A stretch of 64,000 nt of DNA. It comes from Carboxylicivirga sp964602515. Its GTDB lineage: Bacteria > Bacteroidota > Bacteroidia > Bacteroidales > Marinilabiliaceae. The position numbers and the translations under genes are program-made. How positions within the stretch are numbered: the stretch's first letter is position 1; the number at the start of each line of letters is the position of its first letter. Under the pieces are notes generated by a model. It was not told the DNA's origin and searched no databases. It was given only the letters and a program-made list of their open reading frames with translations. This document shows positions 17,761-27,633 of the stretch, piece after piece. The stretch covers positions 1-64,000 of the forward strand of contig CAZRRJ010000008.1 in NCBI GenBank assembly GCA_964602515.1, read 5' to 3'.

Positions 17761-18657
17761 ATGTTTAAATCCTTATCTGATCTTCAGAAACTTATTGAAA
17801 AAAATAAGGTTAAGAAGAAATTAGCTCTTGCTGTTTCGCAAGACTCACACTCTTTAGAAGCTGTGCACACAGCCTTTAAAGCGGGTATTATCGAACCCAT
17901 TTTAATAGGATCACGTCCTGATACTGAAAAATTGATTTCAGAAAAGGAATTTGACTTTGAAGGGGCAACATTTATTCATGAAACCGATCAAGTAAAAGCT
18001 GTTGAATTAGCTGTGCGTATGGTACACGATAATAAAGCAGATATTTTAATGAAAGGTAAAGTAGCTACTCCCGTTCTTTTAAAAGGAGTACTAAATAAAG
18101 AATGGGGACTACGAACAGGTAGTTTGTTATCTCACTTTGCTTTATTTGAAGTGGATACATATCACAAACTAATTGGAATTACTGATGTAGCAATGAATAT
18201 TGCCCCCAATCTTAAGGATAAGATTGGAATCATTAATAATTCAGTTGGCTATATGAATAAAATGGGTATAGCAAATCCAAAAGTTGCAGTGCTTGGAGCA
18301 ATTGAGATGGTGAATGAAAGTATGCAGGCAACCCTTGATGCTGCTTTATTGTCAAAAATGAACCAACGTGATCAAATTCAGAACTGTATCATTGACGGTC
18401 CTCTGGCATTCGATAATGCTGTAAGCTTTGAAAGTGCAAAGCATAAAGGTATTAAGAGTGAAGTGGCAGGTGATACTGATCTTTTATTAATGCCTGATAT
18501 TGAGGTGGGTAATGTATTGTATAAAACATTGGTATTTTTTGCTAAAGCTAAAGTAGCATCAGTTATTTTAGGAGCATCGGCACCAATTGTTTTAACATCA
18601 CGAAGCGACTCAGAAGAATCAAAGTATAATAGTATTTTATTAGCCGCAATGGCATAA
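17761..18657 (+). CDS. ptb: Phosphate butyryltransferase
   Basis: 298 residues, the length of Ptb rather than Pta (about 330). It converts butyryl-CoA and phosphate to butyryl phosphate. It has the PTA/PTB-family C-terminal arrangement: IIDGPLAFDNAVS near 210, GDTDLLLMPDIEVGNVLYK near 238 and a closing VLTSRSDSEESKYNSI. Pairing with buk 68 nt downstream supports the butyryl assignment over an acetyl one. A hairpin lies between the two genes. Confidence 0.94.
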   Translation: MFKSLSDLQKLIEKNKVKKKLALAVSQDSHSLEAVHTAFKAGIIEPILIGSRPDTEKLISEKEFDFEGATFIHETDQVKAVELAVRMVHDNKADILMKGKVATPVLLKGVLNKEWGLRTGSLLSHFALFEVDTYHKLIGITDVAMNIAPNLKDKIGIINNSVGYMNKMGIANPKVAVLGAIEMVNESMQATLDAALLSKMNQRDQIQNCIIDGPLAFDNAVSFESAKHKGIKSEVAGDTDLLLMPDIEVGNVLYKTLVFFAKAKVASVILGASAPIVLTSRSDSEESKYNSILLAAMA

Positions 18658-18663
18658 ATAATT

Positions 18664-18696
18664 ACACCCGACCCGGATGATAGGTCGGGTGTTTAT
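18664..18696 (+). terminator. Hairpin between ptb and buk
   Basis: Perfect 10-bp stem ACACCCGACC/GGTCGGGTGT (18664-18673 with 18683-18692) followed only by TTTATG. The short T run suggests a weak terminator or a processing/attenuation site that tunes buk relative to ptb. Confidence 0.6.
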
Positions 18697-18725
18697 GAAA
18701 AATCCCAATTAATTAAGAACAAACT

Positions 18726-19802
18726 ATGGACCAGAAGAAGATCCTTGTTATTAATCCAGGTTCAACATCAACAAAGATTGCTGTTTACCTAGGGCGTGAA
18801 TCAGTTTTTCTGAAAACATTGAGACATTCATCAGAAGAGATAGGGCGGTATGAAAATATTGCTTCTCAGTTTGAGTTTAGAAAAGAAACCATTATCAAAG
18901 AACTACTTGATGCAGATATCGAAATAGATGATTTTGATGCAATCGTAGGTCGTGGTGGTATGGTTAAGCCAATTGACTCTGGAGTATATGAAGTAAATGA
19001 AGCTTTAAAAGCAGACTTGAAAAGAGGTGTACTTGGTGAGCATGCGAGTAACTTAGGAGGATTGATTGCTGATGATATGGCAAAGAATATTGATGGAGCC
19101 CGTGCGTTTATTGCTGATCCGGTAGTAGTTGATGAGTTAGATGATGTGGCTCGTATAACTGGGCATCCTGATATGCCACGTCGTTCAATCTTTCATGCGC
19201 TTAATCAAAAAGCCGTTGCCAGACGTTTTGCGAAAGAAATTGAGAAAAAATATGAAGATATTAATGTTATTGTAGCACACTTGGGTGGTGGTATTTCTGT
19301 TGGAGCTCACCGTGAGGGGCGTGTTGTTGATGTTAATAATGCACTTGACGGATATGGGCCATTTTCTCCGGAACGTGCAGGTACTTTGCCAACCGGTGCA
19401 TTAATTGATGCTTGTTATAGTGGAAAATACACTTATGAAGAAATGCGTAAGTTTGTTAATGGAAAAGGAGGTTTGGTTGCCCATTTAGGTACAAATCAGG
19501 CTCACGAAGTTGAGAAAAAAGTGGCTGAAGGAGATGAGCATTTCAAACTTGTTCACGCAGCTATGGCATACCAGATTGGTAAAACAATTGGAGGATGTGC
19601 CGCAACTTTAAAGGGTAAGGTCGATGGTATAATTATTACTGGAGGAATTGCATACGACAAAATCATAATCAATTACTTAAAAGATATGGTTGGTTGGATT
19701 GCACCCCTTAAAGTTTATCCTGGTGAAGATGAAATGTGGGCTCTTGCTGAAAATGGATTATCTGTTTTATTAGGTGAAGTTGAATGTAAAATTTACAGCT
19801 AA
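18726..19802 (+). CDS. buk: Butyrate kinase
   Basis: 358 residues, the normal length. It makes butyrate and ATP from butyryl phosphate, or acts on related branched acids. The ASKHA start ILVINPGSTSTKIAVY is at residues 6-21. Further motifs are GRGGMVKPIDSGVY, HASNLGGLIADDMA, RRSIFHALNQKAVAR, VAHLGGGISVGAH and IIITGGIAYDK. It completes the Ptb-Buk route, and its own terminator follows. Confidence 0.96.
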   Translation: MDQKKILVINPGSTSTKIAVYLGRESVFLKTLRHSSEEIGRYENIASQFEFRKETIIKELLDADIEIDDFDAIVGRGGMVKPIDSGVYEVNEALKADLKRGVLGEHASNLGGLIADDMAKNIDGARAFIADPVVVDELDDVARITGHPDMPRRSIFHALNQKAVARRFAKEIEKKYEDINVIVAHLGGGISVGAHREGRVVDVNNALDGYGPFSPERAGTLPTGALIDACYSGKYTYEEMRKFVNGKGGLVAHLGTNQAHEVEKKVAEGDEHFKLVHAAMAYQIGKTIGGCAATLKGKVDGIIITGGIAYDKIIINYLKDMVGWIAPLKVYPGEDEMWALAENGLSVLLGEVECKIYS

Positions 19803-19829
19803 ATACATTAAATTATCCAAATAATATAA

Positions 19830-19859
19830 GTCCCGTTCATTGTGAGCGGGATTTTTTTT
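19830..19859 (+). terminator. Terminator of buk
   Basis: TCCCGTTCA (19831-19839) pairs with TGAGCGGGA (19843-19851, one G-T pair) around a 3-nt loop, followed by eight T. It closes the fermentation block. Confidence 0.88.
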
Positions 19860-19888
19860 ATCTTTCAACGAAAACAACACTCAACTAG

Positions 19889-21169
19889 ATGGAAGAATTT
19901 AGTGCATATTTTCTGGTTATTGGTGCTGCAGTTATTGTAATAATTTCGTATTTATTCAATATAGTAGCACAAAAAACCAATATACCAAGTGTTATTCTGC
20001 TGATTATTTTTGGTTATGCAGCTAAGGAGATTTTTGGAGTTGAGTTTAATGAAGATGAGTGGTTTCTTCCATTGGAGGTACTGGGTATTGTTGGTTTAAT
20101 ATTGATAGTACTAGAAGCTGCACTGGATTTAGAGCTAAGGAAAGATAAGAAGCGCTTAATATTGCAATCAAGTCTTGTGGCAGGGCTCTCACTGTTCTTT
20201 AATACTTTCTTTTTGGCTTTTGGAATCAAATTTTTTATTGGTAATATGGATATGCTAACAGCAGTTATATATGCTATACCCTTATCTATAACCAGTAGTG
20301 CTATTGTTATTCCAAGCGTTTCAGGAATAGAAAAAGGGAAGCGTGAATTTTTAATTTATGAGAGTACTATTTCAGATATACTCGGAATAATGTTTTTTTA
20401 CCTGCTGGTTGAAAACCTTGACACAGAAGGGGTAACTAAAATTGGACTTAATATATTGACAAATATTGGAGGTACACTATTGTTGAGTATAACCTTGTCA
20501 TATGCCATGATAATTGCATTTCAAAAGATAAAGTCAGATGTCAAGTTATTCCTCTTTTTTGCTGTATTGATTCTGTTTTATGCCATTGGCAAACTCTTTC
20601 ATTTATCTTCATTATTAATGATTCTTGTATTTGGTTTGGTGCTTGAAAACAGAACGTTATTTTTTAGTGGCTTTCTTAAAAAGTACTTATATGAGGAGAA
20701 TGTTAAAAAAGTGTTGGTTGACTTTAAGCTATTAACCCGTGAAAGTTCATTTGTTGTGCGAACCTTCTTCTTTTTTATTTTAGGGATGTCCATTACATTA
20801 GCAGGTGTTTTTGTTCCGGACATTCTCCTTTTAACAGCTTATTTTATGGTTGGCCTTTTTGCCTTTAGGTGGCTTATTTTTAAAATCATTTTTAAGAAGA
20901 ATTATTTTCCTCAATTTTTTATTGCGCCACGAGGACTGATATCGATACTTCTTTTCTTTGCTATACCAAAAGAATTCAGAATTAATGATTTTGAAATAGG
21001 GATACTATTACTTTCTATTGTTGTTACAAGCTTATTAATGGCTTGGGCTTTAGTATTTGATAGTTTTGGACGAGTTGGACGTATAAAAAAATACATTTCA
21101 TTTATACATGCTGTTAAACGTGGTAAACAACTAATGATCAGAAAAGAAAGTAAAGAGGATAAAAAATAA
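19889..21169 (+). CDS. Cation:proton antiporter (CPA family)
   Basis: 426 residues with about twelve hydrophobic segments and a basic tail (KRGKQLMIRKESKEDKK). The arrangement resembles Na+/H+ exchangers: an early VILLIIFGYAAKE, AIPLSITSSAIVIPSV near 130, a helix with YESTISDILGIMFFYLL carrying the conserved acidic residue, and APRGLISILLFF near 345. It lacks a TrkA-N domain, so it is not a full KefB type. The ion and role cannot be read from sequence. The protease gene begins within 35 nt downstream. Confidence 0.85.
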   Translation: MEEFSAYFLVIGAAVIVIISYLFNIVAQKTNIPSVILLIIFGYAAKEIFGVEFNEDEWFLPLEVLGIVGLILIVLEAALDLELRKDKKRLILQSSLVAGLSLFFNTFFLAFGIKFFIGNMDMLTAVIYAIPLSITSSAIVIPSVSGIEKGKREFLIYESTISDILGIMFFYLLVENLDTEGVTKIGLNILTNIGGTLLLSITLSYAMIIAFQKIKSDVKLFLFFAVLILFYAIGKLFHLSSLLMILVFGLVLENRTLFFSGFLKKYLYEENVKKVLVDFKLLTRESSFVVRTFFFFILGMSITLAGVFVPDILLLTAYFMVGLFAFRWLIFKIIFKKNYFPQFFIAPRGLISILLFFAIPKEFRINDFEIGILLLSIVVTSLLMAWALVFDSFGRVGRIKKYISFIHAVKRGKQLMIRKESKEDKK

Positions 21170-21203
21170 TAGGAAAGTGAAACATTATCAAGTGATAAAT
21201 ATA

Positions 21204-23378
21204 ATGATATATAGATTAATTATAATAAGCCTTTTTTTAATTATTTGCACTGTTGGTACAGGGCAAATTTCCCATGGAGGAATGCCCAGCGAAAGAGTAA
21301 GTGAGTTACAGGTAATACCTTTGCGAATGGCAGTACAGCCTATGGCTTTTAGTACACAGAAAGTTGACAAGAGTAAATTGCCTTTGCGGTTTGCTAATTC
21401 GATATATACCAATTTATCACCAAAAAATAGTGGTAAATGGGAAGAAAGAGAAGACGGAATAAATATTTGGCGCTTAGCACTTAAATCAGAAGGAGCTAAA
21501 AGCCTTAATCTAATATTTGATAAATTTAATCTAAAAGAGCAGGATCGTTTATTTGTTTATAATCCACAGCAAACACATGTGCTTGGCAGTTTTACAAAAG
21601 CAAATAATAACCCGTCAAAGCTATTTGCCATTGCACCAATAGCAGGTGATGAAATTATTATAGAACTTCAGACCCCAAGGTCTGTTAACGCTGAACATGA
21701 GATACAAATAAATGCTGTTAACCATGATTACATTGGGATTATTGATGTTTTGAAACGCTCCGGAGATTTTGGTGAGTCAGGAGATTGTAATATTGATGTT
21801 ATATGTGAAGGAGTGAATACTAAAGAAGTGAATCGCTCCACCTGTAAAATTATAGTTGATGGAACAATGCTATGTTCCGGTACCATGCTTAATAACACTA
21901 ACCAGGATGGAACACCATATTTTTTAAGTGCGGCCCATTGTTTTAATAATCCCAGAGATGCAGCAGGAAACTTAACAGCTCAGAATATTGTTTTTTACTT
22001 CAACTTTGAATCTCCCAATTGTAGTCCGGTAATAGAAGGAACAGATATACAAACCTTATCAGGAGCACAATTAAAAGCATATGTTGAGAATATGGACTTT
22101 GCCTTACTTGAAATGAGTAAAGTACCTCCTTCAGAATATCGACCATATTGGGCAGGATGGACTCTGGAAACGCAAATTCAAGATGAAGTATTTTCTATAC
22201 ACCACCCATATGGTGATGTTAAAAAGATTGCGATATCGCAAAATAAACCAATAGAGGCATCTTATAATGCTTCTTCACCCGAAGGCGTACCATTTTTAGC
22301 CGATGTTCATTGGTTAATTGACAGGTGGGCAAAAGGCACTACAGAAGGCGGATCTTCAGGCTCAGGTTTATTTACAAAGGAGCAATTATTAATAGGTTTA
22401 TTATCAGGAGGAAGAGCCTATTGTGGCGAGCCAATAGAAGACTACTATGCAAGGTTTAATAGTGCTTGGAATAAAAATACTGAAGCAAGTGAGCAACTGG
22501 CTTTCTGGTTAGATCCGAAAGGTACCAATGTAACCCGTTTAAATGGCTTTGATCTTAACGATGGCACAACAGTACGATTTTCATTGAAAAAGAAAGAAGA
22601 TGGCATCCTGATCATGGGAGATAACCAGTTTAATGGAAGCTGGTCAGGACATAATGATAGAAAATATGAAGCATATGCTAATTACTACTATGATATTAAT
22701 AAGGCAAGTATAAAAGGCATTTATTTAGTTTCTGGTAAGTCAGTGAAAAACTCTGCTCAGACTATTAATGTTAAAGTATGGGATGGGGCTACCGGCCAGC
22801 CCGGAAATGTATTGTGGAGTAAAGAAAATATCAGTATCGGTAGCTTGCCTTTAAATAAAGAGGTATTGATTGAGCCGGATACAGAATTAAACATGACAAA
22901 GCCTTTTTTTGTGGGAGTAGAGTTAAATTACACTAATTCTGTAGATACCTTCGCTTTGTATCAGGTTGATGCGTATGACGCAATACTTGATACTTTTAAC
23001 AGAGCTTATATCAGGGATCATACAGGCATTTGGAATAGTTTTGAAAAACTTTACCCTTCAGGTAAAAAGGGAGCTTATTGGATTGATCTGTTGCTAAAAG
23101 ATGGAGATATTACTACCGATACAAGTAATGTTGATATCACCGATAACTATTTAAAAATAGTGAAGAATCCGGTTCGAAACGGCGAACTTGTATATAAAAC
23201 AAATATTGAAGGTTTAAAATTTGTTGAAATATACGCAATTAATGGACGAAAGCTCAGGCAAATACCAACTAGCAATTCAAATAGAATATCAGTAAGCGGA
23301 CTGCCTTCAGGTCTTTACCTTGTTAAGTTTACCTCACCCGAAGAAGCTATTGTAAAGCGAGTAGTTATAGTTCAGTAA
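21204..23378 (+). CDS. Secreted trypsin-fold (lysyl-endopeptidase-like) protease with T9SS sorting domain
   Basis: 724 residues from the ATG at 21204, which starts a good signal peptide (MIYRLIIISLFLIICTVGTG). A GTG at 21177 would add nine residues; residue numbers here count from that GTG. The catalytic triad is H254 (FLSAAHCF), D307 (NMDFALLEM) and S394 (EGGSSGSGLF), the GSSGS form of Achromobacter-type lysyl endopeptidases. Cysteines at 204, 210, 223 and 233 could form disulfides. The last ~75 residues are a type A T9SS sorting domain with the typical YAINGRKL and SGLPSGLYLVKF segments, so the enzyme should be exported across the outer membrane. Confidence 0.9.
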   Translation: MIYRLIIISLFLIICTVGTGQISHGGMPSERVSELQVIPLRMAVQPMAFSTQKVDKSKLPLRFANSIYTNLSPKNSGKWEEREDGINIWRLALKSEGAKSLNLIFDKFNLKEQDRLFVYNPQQTHVLGSFTKANNNPSKLFAIAPIAGDEIIIELQTPRSVNAEHEIQINAVNHDYIGIIDVLKRSGDFGESGDCNIDVICEGVNTKEVNRSTCKIIVDGTMLCSGTMLNNTNQDGTPYFLSAAHCFNNPRDAAGNLTAQNIVFYFNFESPNCSPVIEGTDIQTLSGAQLKAYVENMDFALLEMSKVPPSEYRPYWAGWTLETQIQDEVFSIHHPYGDVKKIAISQNKPIEASYNASSPEGVPFLADVHWLIDRWAKGTTEGGSSGSGLFTKEQLLIGLLSGGRAYCGEPIEDYYARFNSAWNKNTEASEQLAFWLDPKGTNVTRLNGFDLNDGTTVRFSLKKKEDGILIMGDNQFNGSWSGHNDRKYEAYANYYYDINKASIKGIYLVSGKSVKNSAQTINVKVWDGATGQPGNVLWSKENISIGSLPLNKEVLIEPDTELNMTKPFFVGVELNYTNSVDTFALYQVDAYDAILDTFNRAYIRDHTGIWNSFEKLYPSGKKGAYWIDLLLKDGDITTDTSNVDITDNYLKIVKNPVRNGELVYKTNIEGLKFVEIYAINGRKLRQIPTSNSNRISVSGLPSGLYLVKFTSPEEAIVKRVVIVQ

Positions 23379-23380
23379 AT

Positions 23381-24343
23381 CTAATTTTTGATTTTAAGGT
23401 TATCTAAACAAACGTATTTAGGGATTGAAAAATTAGAGTTACCATCTGATGATGATGTTACTTTTAAACCAATGGACTGAACACTTCCTAAAGAAGACAA
23501 ATCAAGTTCACTCCAATTGGTTATGATATACTTATCAGTTGTTTTCACTGGACGGTAATCAGCAAGGTAAACCCCTATTTTGCCTGTTTCAACACCACCG
23601 GCATCATAACCTGTGATAGTAAGTAGAACAAAGTCTTTAGCCTCCTTCTTATCAAATCCATTTAAAATAGCATGGTAGACATAAGTGCTGTTATTAATAC
23701 TGATAGACTTTAAATCGTGTGTTTTTCCATCGTTAAATGTAATGCGGTGATCAATAGTTTCAGACTGTTTAAAAATTGTAAACAGTTTCGAATTATCAGT
23801 ACCAGATGCGCCATAAACACTAAATTCATTTTTTAGTGTAGTGTCTTTTTTATTTGTGTTTTTACTAATGGCAAAACCACTCCAGTTACTAGGTGTGGCT
23901 GCCTCATAATCCACAGGATAACGAATATAGTTTTTGTATTCAAAAAAGCCGGCTTCTGGATTAATAAAATAACCATTGTCATTGAGGTCCTCGGAATGCT
24001 CTTCAAACATGTTTATGTGTAAAACATGTACCGGAATGGCCATTTCATCAGAGCCATAAGGCGTTTTTATATTAAAAATGAGATGATGTGTATTAAGTGC
24101 TTCTTTCTTAAAATTATAAATCTTCTGATCCCAAAAAATAGTTCCTTCTTCACTCCATGTATATACGCCATCAATGTCGTAGGTTATTTTAGGGGCAATT
24201 ATTTGAGTGCTATCTATATCTAAGTCAAATCCCCCTTCATTCATATCCAGAAATATTTCCGGACCCGGAATATCTTTTCCCTTAGAAGTACAGGCAGACA
24301 ACAGTATTAATGAACAAATAATAAAGAATATAAACTTATTCAT
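23381..24343 (-). CDS. DUF4465 family lipoprotein
   Basis: 320 residues. The lipobox LLSAC places the lipidated Cys at residue 18. The C-terminal two thirds match DUF4465: WSGFAIS near 153, YDAGGVETGKIGVYLADYR near 248-266, then NWSELDLSSLGSVQSIGLKV and a closing YVCLDNLKI. The family is a Bacteroidota surface beta-sandwich, thought to bind ligands; no enzyme activity is known. It sits 1 nt after the TlpA-like gene and is surely co-transcribed with it. It converges with the protease gene across 2 nt. Confidence 0.87.
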   Translation of the reverse strand: MNKFIFFIICSLILLSACTSKGKDIPGPEIFLDMNEGGFDLDIDSTQIIAPKITYDIDGVYTWSEEGTIFWDQKIYNFKKEALNTHHLIFNIKTPYGSDEMAIPVHVLHINMFEEHSEDLNDNGYFINPEAGFFEYKNYIRYPVDYEAATPSNWSGFAISKNTNKKDTTLKNEFSVYGASGTDNSKLFTIFKQSETIDHRITFNDGKTHDLKSISINNSTYVYHAILNGFDKKEAKDFVLLTITGYDAGGVETGKIGVYLADYRPVKTTDKYIITNWSELDLSSLGSVQSIGLKVTSSSDGNSNFSIPKYVCLDNLKIKN

Positions 24344-24344
24344 A

Positions 24345-25760
24345 TTAGTTTAATTTGAAATGATGGTCAAGGAAGCCAGAAATCTGATCTACCCCAATTC
24401 GTTTTGCAAGAATCTTTTTGTCCTTATCCAGAATGTATATAACAGGTGTGCTGTATATATCGTAATTATTTCTGAAGTTGCTACGGTTATAAGGGTCATA
24501 TAAATGTATCCATTCGCCTAGTTCATGCTCATGAATAAATTCAACCCATGGTTCTTTCTCCCATTGTGTGTAAACGGCTACAATTTGAATGCTTTGATCA
24601 GCGTATTTTTTCCAGACATCTTCGTTTAACTTTGGAATTTCTTTTCCGCAATGTCCACACTCAGGCTCCCAAAACACCAAAATAGTAAGCTCGGCATTTA
24701 TCTCACTTAAACGAAAGAACTCTTCGTTATATGATTGCATTTTAAAGTCAGGAGCAGTATTGCCAAGTAAATTAGGTTTAAGTTTAGTCACTCTTTCATT
24801 TAAGCTTTTAATAAATTCTTCATTTACCCAATCTGCGTGCCCACTCAAATAATAGGTTTCGCCAAGGTTAACCATTACAGCATCCATCCCCATTATCTTA
24901 CTCTCATTGGCCATATTAAAAAGATGTTGGATAAGATATTTTTCCATCTCATAGTTACCATTAGCCATTGCTATTACCCGGTGCGATTCCTTAATAATAG
25001 TATCAGGTATTTGTAGTAATACATTTGAGAAATAAGTATCCAGTTTCTTAGTGAAGAAAGGCGAGCGCAATAACCTTGGATCATCCATTTTAAAGTTGTC
25101 AAAATAATGTGCTTTGTAGTAATCGTAACGCATACGTTGTACAGCCGAATCGGGATTTGAACTGCCTTCCGGTGCAGTCATTTGTGGTACATTAACTTCC
25201 TGTGTGGCTTTCAGAAAAATTGCCAGAAGACTATTAGGGTGTTTTGTTATGAGATCATTATATTTTCCTTTAACATCCGATGTAAGAGCAGAAAACTTAC
25301 TTTGTAATGCTTGTTTTTTGTCTGCGTCCGTTTCTGTTTTGAGTTGCTCTTGAATTTTAATGGCTTCTTGTTGTTTACTAACTAAGTATTGCTGGTAGTC
25401 TAAAAAAGCAGCACTTTCATCGCTACCAGTAATCCTCATCTTCTGTAACATATCCTCTTTTGATGTAGTTACAGAGAACGATTGATCTTTAGTAATTAAT
25501 AAGTCAAAGTAACTTTTGTCCTCCAGGTACACTACATACAAGCCTTCATCAAGGGCTTCATCACCTTCAAAAGAATATGTTCCCTTTGCATTGATATAAG
25601 TGGTATCCTTAACAAATATTTTTTTGTTGAAGTAATAACCAAGTATTAATGAAGAGTCATTAATATTTTTGATATCAATATCAATTTTATGAGATTGAGC
25701 ATTAGCAAATACGCCAAAAGAAATAAATAATATAAGAATAAATGAAACTTTGTTACACAT
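24345..25760 (-). CDS. TlpA-like thioredoxin with DUF4369/DUF5106-type N-terminus
   Basis: 471 residues with a signal peptide (VFANAQS cleavage region near 20). Residues ~25-120 form a DUF4369-like beta domain, 120-330 a helical DUF5106-like region, and 335-471 a thioredoxin fold with active site CGHC (368-371) in FWEPECGHCGKEIP. Such proteins reduce disulfides in the periplasm or act as membrane-linked redox partners. The intact CxxC suggests activity. It forms a two-gene operon with the DUF4465 lipoprotein. Confidence 0.9.
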   Translation of the reverse strand: MCNKVSFILILFISFGVFANAQSHKIDIDIKNINDSSLILGYYFNKKIFVKDTTYINAKGTYSFEGDEALDEGLYVVYLEDKSYFDLLITKDQSFSVTTSKEDMLQKMRITGSDESAAFLDYQQYLVSKQQEAIKIQEQLKTETDADKKQALQSKFSALTSDVKGKYNDLITKHPNSLLAIFLKATQEVNVPQMTAPEGSSNPDSAVQRMRYDYYKAHYFDNFKMDDPRLLRSPFFTKKLDTYFSNVLLQIPDTIIKESHRVIAMANGNYEMEKYLIQHLFNMANESKIMGMDAVMVNLGETYYLSGHADWVNEEFIKSLNERVTKLKPNLLGNTAPDFKMQSYNEEFFRLSEINAELTILVFWEPECGHCGKEIPKLNEDVWKKYADQSIQIVAVYTQWEKEPWVEFIHEHELGEWIHLYDPYNRSNFRNNYDIYSTPVIYILDKDKKILAKRIGVDQISGFLDHHFKLN

Positions 25761-25847
25761 AGTAAAGCAAATTTTTATCTATTAAGGAGTAATTTATTTT
25801 ACAACAATTATGCCTTAGCAACCTTATAAGTTGTATTTAGAATAAAG

Positions 25848-27626
25848 TTAAATTGTTTGGGTTCTTAATTTTAGCCATTCTTTTACATTACTACTAAGAA
25901 AAGGAGATATTTGATTATACACATTTTGATGATATGAATTAAGCCATTCCTTCTCCTGTACATCAAGTAAATCAGTACGAATTGCTCTGGTATCAAACGG
26001 ACATAAGGTTAAGGTCTCAAACTTAAGAAAACGGCCAAACTCAGTCTCTTTATCTTCACATGTTAGAATTAAATTCTCAAGGCGAACACCATGTTTACCG
26101 GATTTATAAATACCGGGCTCATTAGATGATATCATTCCAACCTCTATTTCTACACCGTTATCCTGTGGGCGAATGCTTTGTGGTCCTTCGTGAACGCATA
26201 AAAAATGTCCAATACCATGACCTGTACCATGGCCGTAGTTAATACCGTGTTGCCACATTGCCTGCCGGGCTAATATATCGAGGTGAACACCGCGGGTTCC
26301 TTCAGGAAATATTGCTCTATCCAAGCCAATATGACCCTTCAGAACCAAAGTAAAGTCGGTCTTTTCTTCTTCTGTTAATTCACCCAAAACAATTGTTCTT
26401 GTAATATCAGTGGTTCCTTCGTTGTACTGGCCGCCTGAATCAACCAGGTATAAGCCACGAGGTTCAAGTTCAGCAGCAGATTCCTTTTGAACTGCATAGT
26501 GCACAATTGCACCATTGCCGGCATAACCACTTATGGTATTAAAAGAGTTTCCGTGGTAGTTTTCTTGCTTAGTTCTGAAACTTGTCAGTTTCTCAGCTGC
26601 TGTAAATTCTGTAATTGTTTCTTTACCAATCCTGGTATCAAGCCAATGAAGAAAATTAACCATTGCAATACCATCTTTAAGCAGAGCCTTTTTGAAGTTT
26701 TCTATTTCAACTGTATTTTTTTTGGCTTTAAGGTTAGTAATAATACTTGTGCATTCAACCTTAATTGATTGTGATGGTAGAAAGTTATAAACAATGCTGT
26801 TGCACCGAACAGGGTCAATTAAGATCTTAGCCAGTGGAGGCATCTCCTTTATAAAATTATAGAAATCATCATACAAGAATATTTTGACATCTTCTTTTGA
26901 TAGTTGCTGACCAATTGCGGATGTTAACTTATGAGGATCTATAAACAAACTAACCTGATTGTGTGAGATAATAAGGTAGGCATGAAAAACCGGGTTATAC
27001 TGCACATCTTGACCTCTGAAGTTCAGAAACCAGGCCACTTCATCAAGGGTTGTAACGATGTAATGTGTAGCGCCTTGCTTTTTCATTTCATTACGAATGA
27101 CCTCAACCTTATCGGTACGGGATAAGCCCGTGTATTCTTCACCTAATTCGAAAATACCATCATCAGGAACAGAAGGGCGTCCTTCCCATACATCTTCCTC
27201 AATAAACATACGGGCATCAAGCCTTATATCAGCACTTTTAAGATTCTTACTAAGTAAGCGCAGTTCAGCAAGTGTCATGGTTTTTCCATTTACACCAACC
27301 ACGCTGCCCGAAGGTAGTTTTTTTGCTAACCAATCTTTATAATCCAGCACATCGGCTTCCCCCAACCTATAGAGGTCAATACAAGAGTCTGCTAATTCAT
27401 TTTCAGCCTGAAGAAAATAACGGGAATCTGTCCATAGTCCGGCTTCTTCACTACTTACAACTACCGTACCTGCCGAACCTGTAAAACCCGAAATCCATTC
27501 ACGGAATTTCCAGTGGTCAGCCGGGTATTCGCTTAAATGAGGGTCAGCACTTGTTATTATACAGGCGTCTACACCTAGTACAGCCATCTGGCTTCTTAGC
27601 TTAAATAAACGATCGGTTGTTGACAT
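25848..27626 (-). CDS. Xaa-Pro aminopeptidase (M24B)
   Basis: 592 residues, the long eukaryote/Bacteroidota-like form with two creatinase-type N-terminal domains and a C-terminal pita-bread domain. The five metal ligands are in order: D396 (YLVDSGGQ), D407 (GTTDITRT), H470 (GHGTGHGIGH), E503 (SSNEPGIY) and E517 (VRLENLI). It removes N-terminal residues before proline from peptides in the cytoplasm; no signal peptide is visible. The start lies 7 nt after the upstream DUF4097-like gene, so they probably share a transcript. Confidence 0.94.
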   Translation of the reverse strand: MSTTDRLFKLRSQMAVLGVDACIITSADPHLSEYPADHWKFREWISGFTGSAGTVVVSSEEAGLWTDSRYFLQAENELADSCIDLYRLGEADVLDYKDWLAKKLPSGSVVGVNGKTMTLAELRLLSKNLKSADIRLDARMFIEEDVWEGRPSVPDDGIFELGEEYTGLSRTDKVEVIRNEMKKQGATHYIVTTLDEVAWFLNFRGQDVQYNPVFHAYLIISHNQVSLFIDPHKLTSAIGQQLSKEDVKIFLYDDFYNFIKEMPPLAKILIDPVRCNSIVYNFLPSQSIKVECTSIITNLKAKKNTVEIENFKKALLKDGIAMVNFLHWLDTRIGKETITEFTAAEKLTSFRTKQENYHGNSFNTISGYAGNGAIVHYAVQKESAAELEPRGLYLVDSGGQYNEGTTDITRTIVLGELTEEEKTDFTLVLKGHIGLDRAIFPEGTRGVHLDILARQAMWQHGINYGHGTGHGIGHFLCVHEGPQSIRPQDNGVEIEVGMISSNEPGIYKSGKHGVRLENLILTCEDKETEFGRFLKFETLTLCPFDTRAIRTDLLDVQEKEWLNSYHQNVYNQISPFLSSNVKEWLKLRTQTI

Positions 27627-27633
27627 ATCTATC

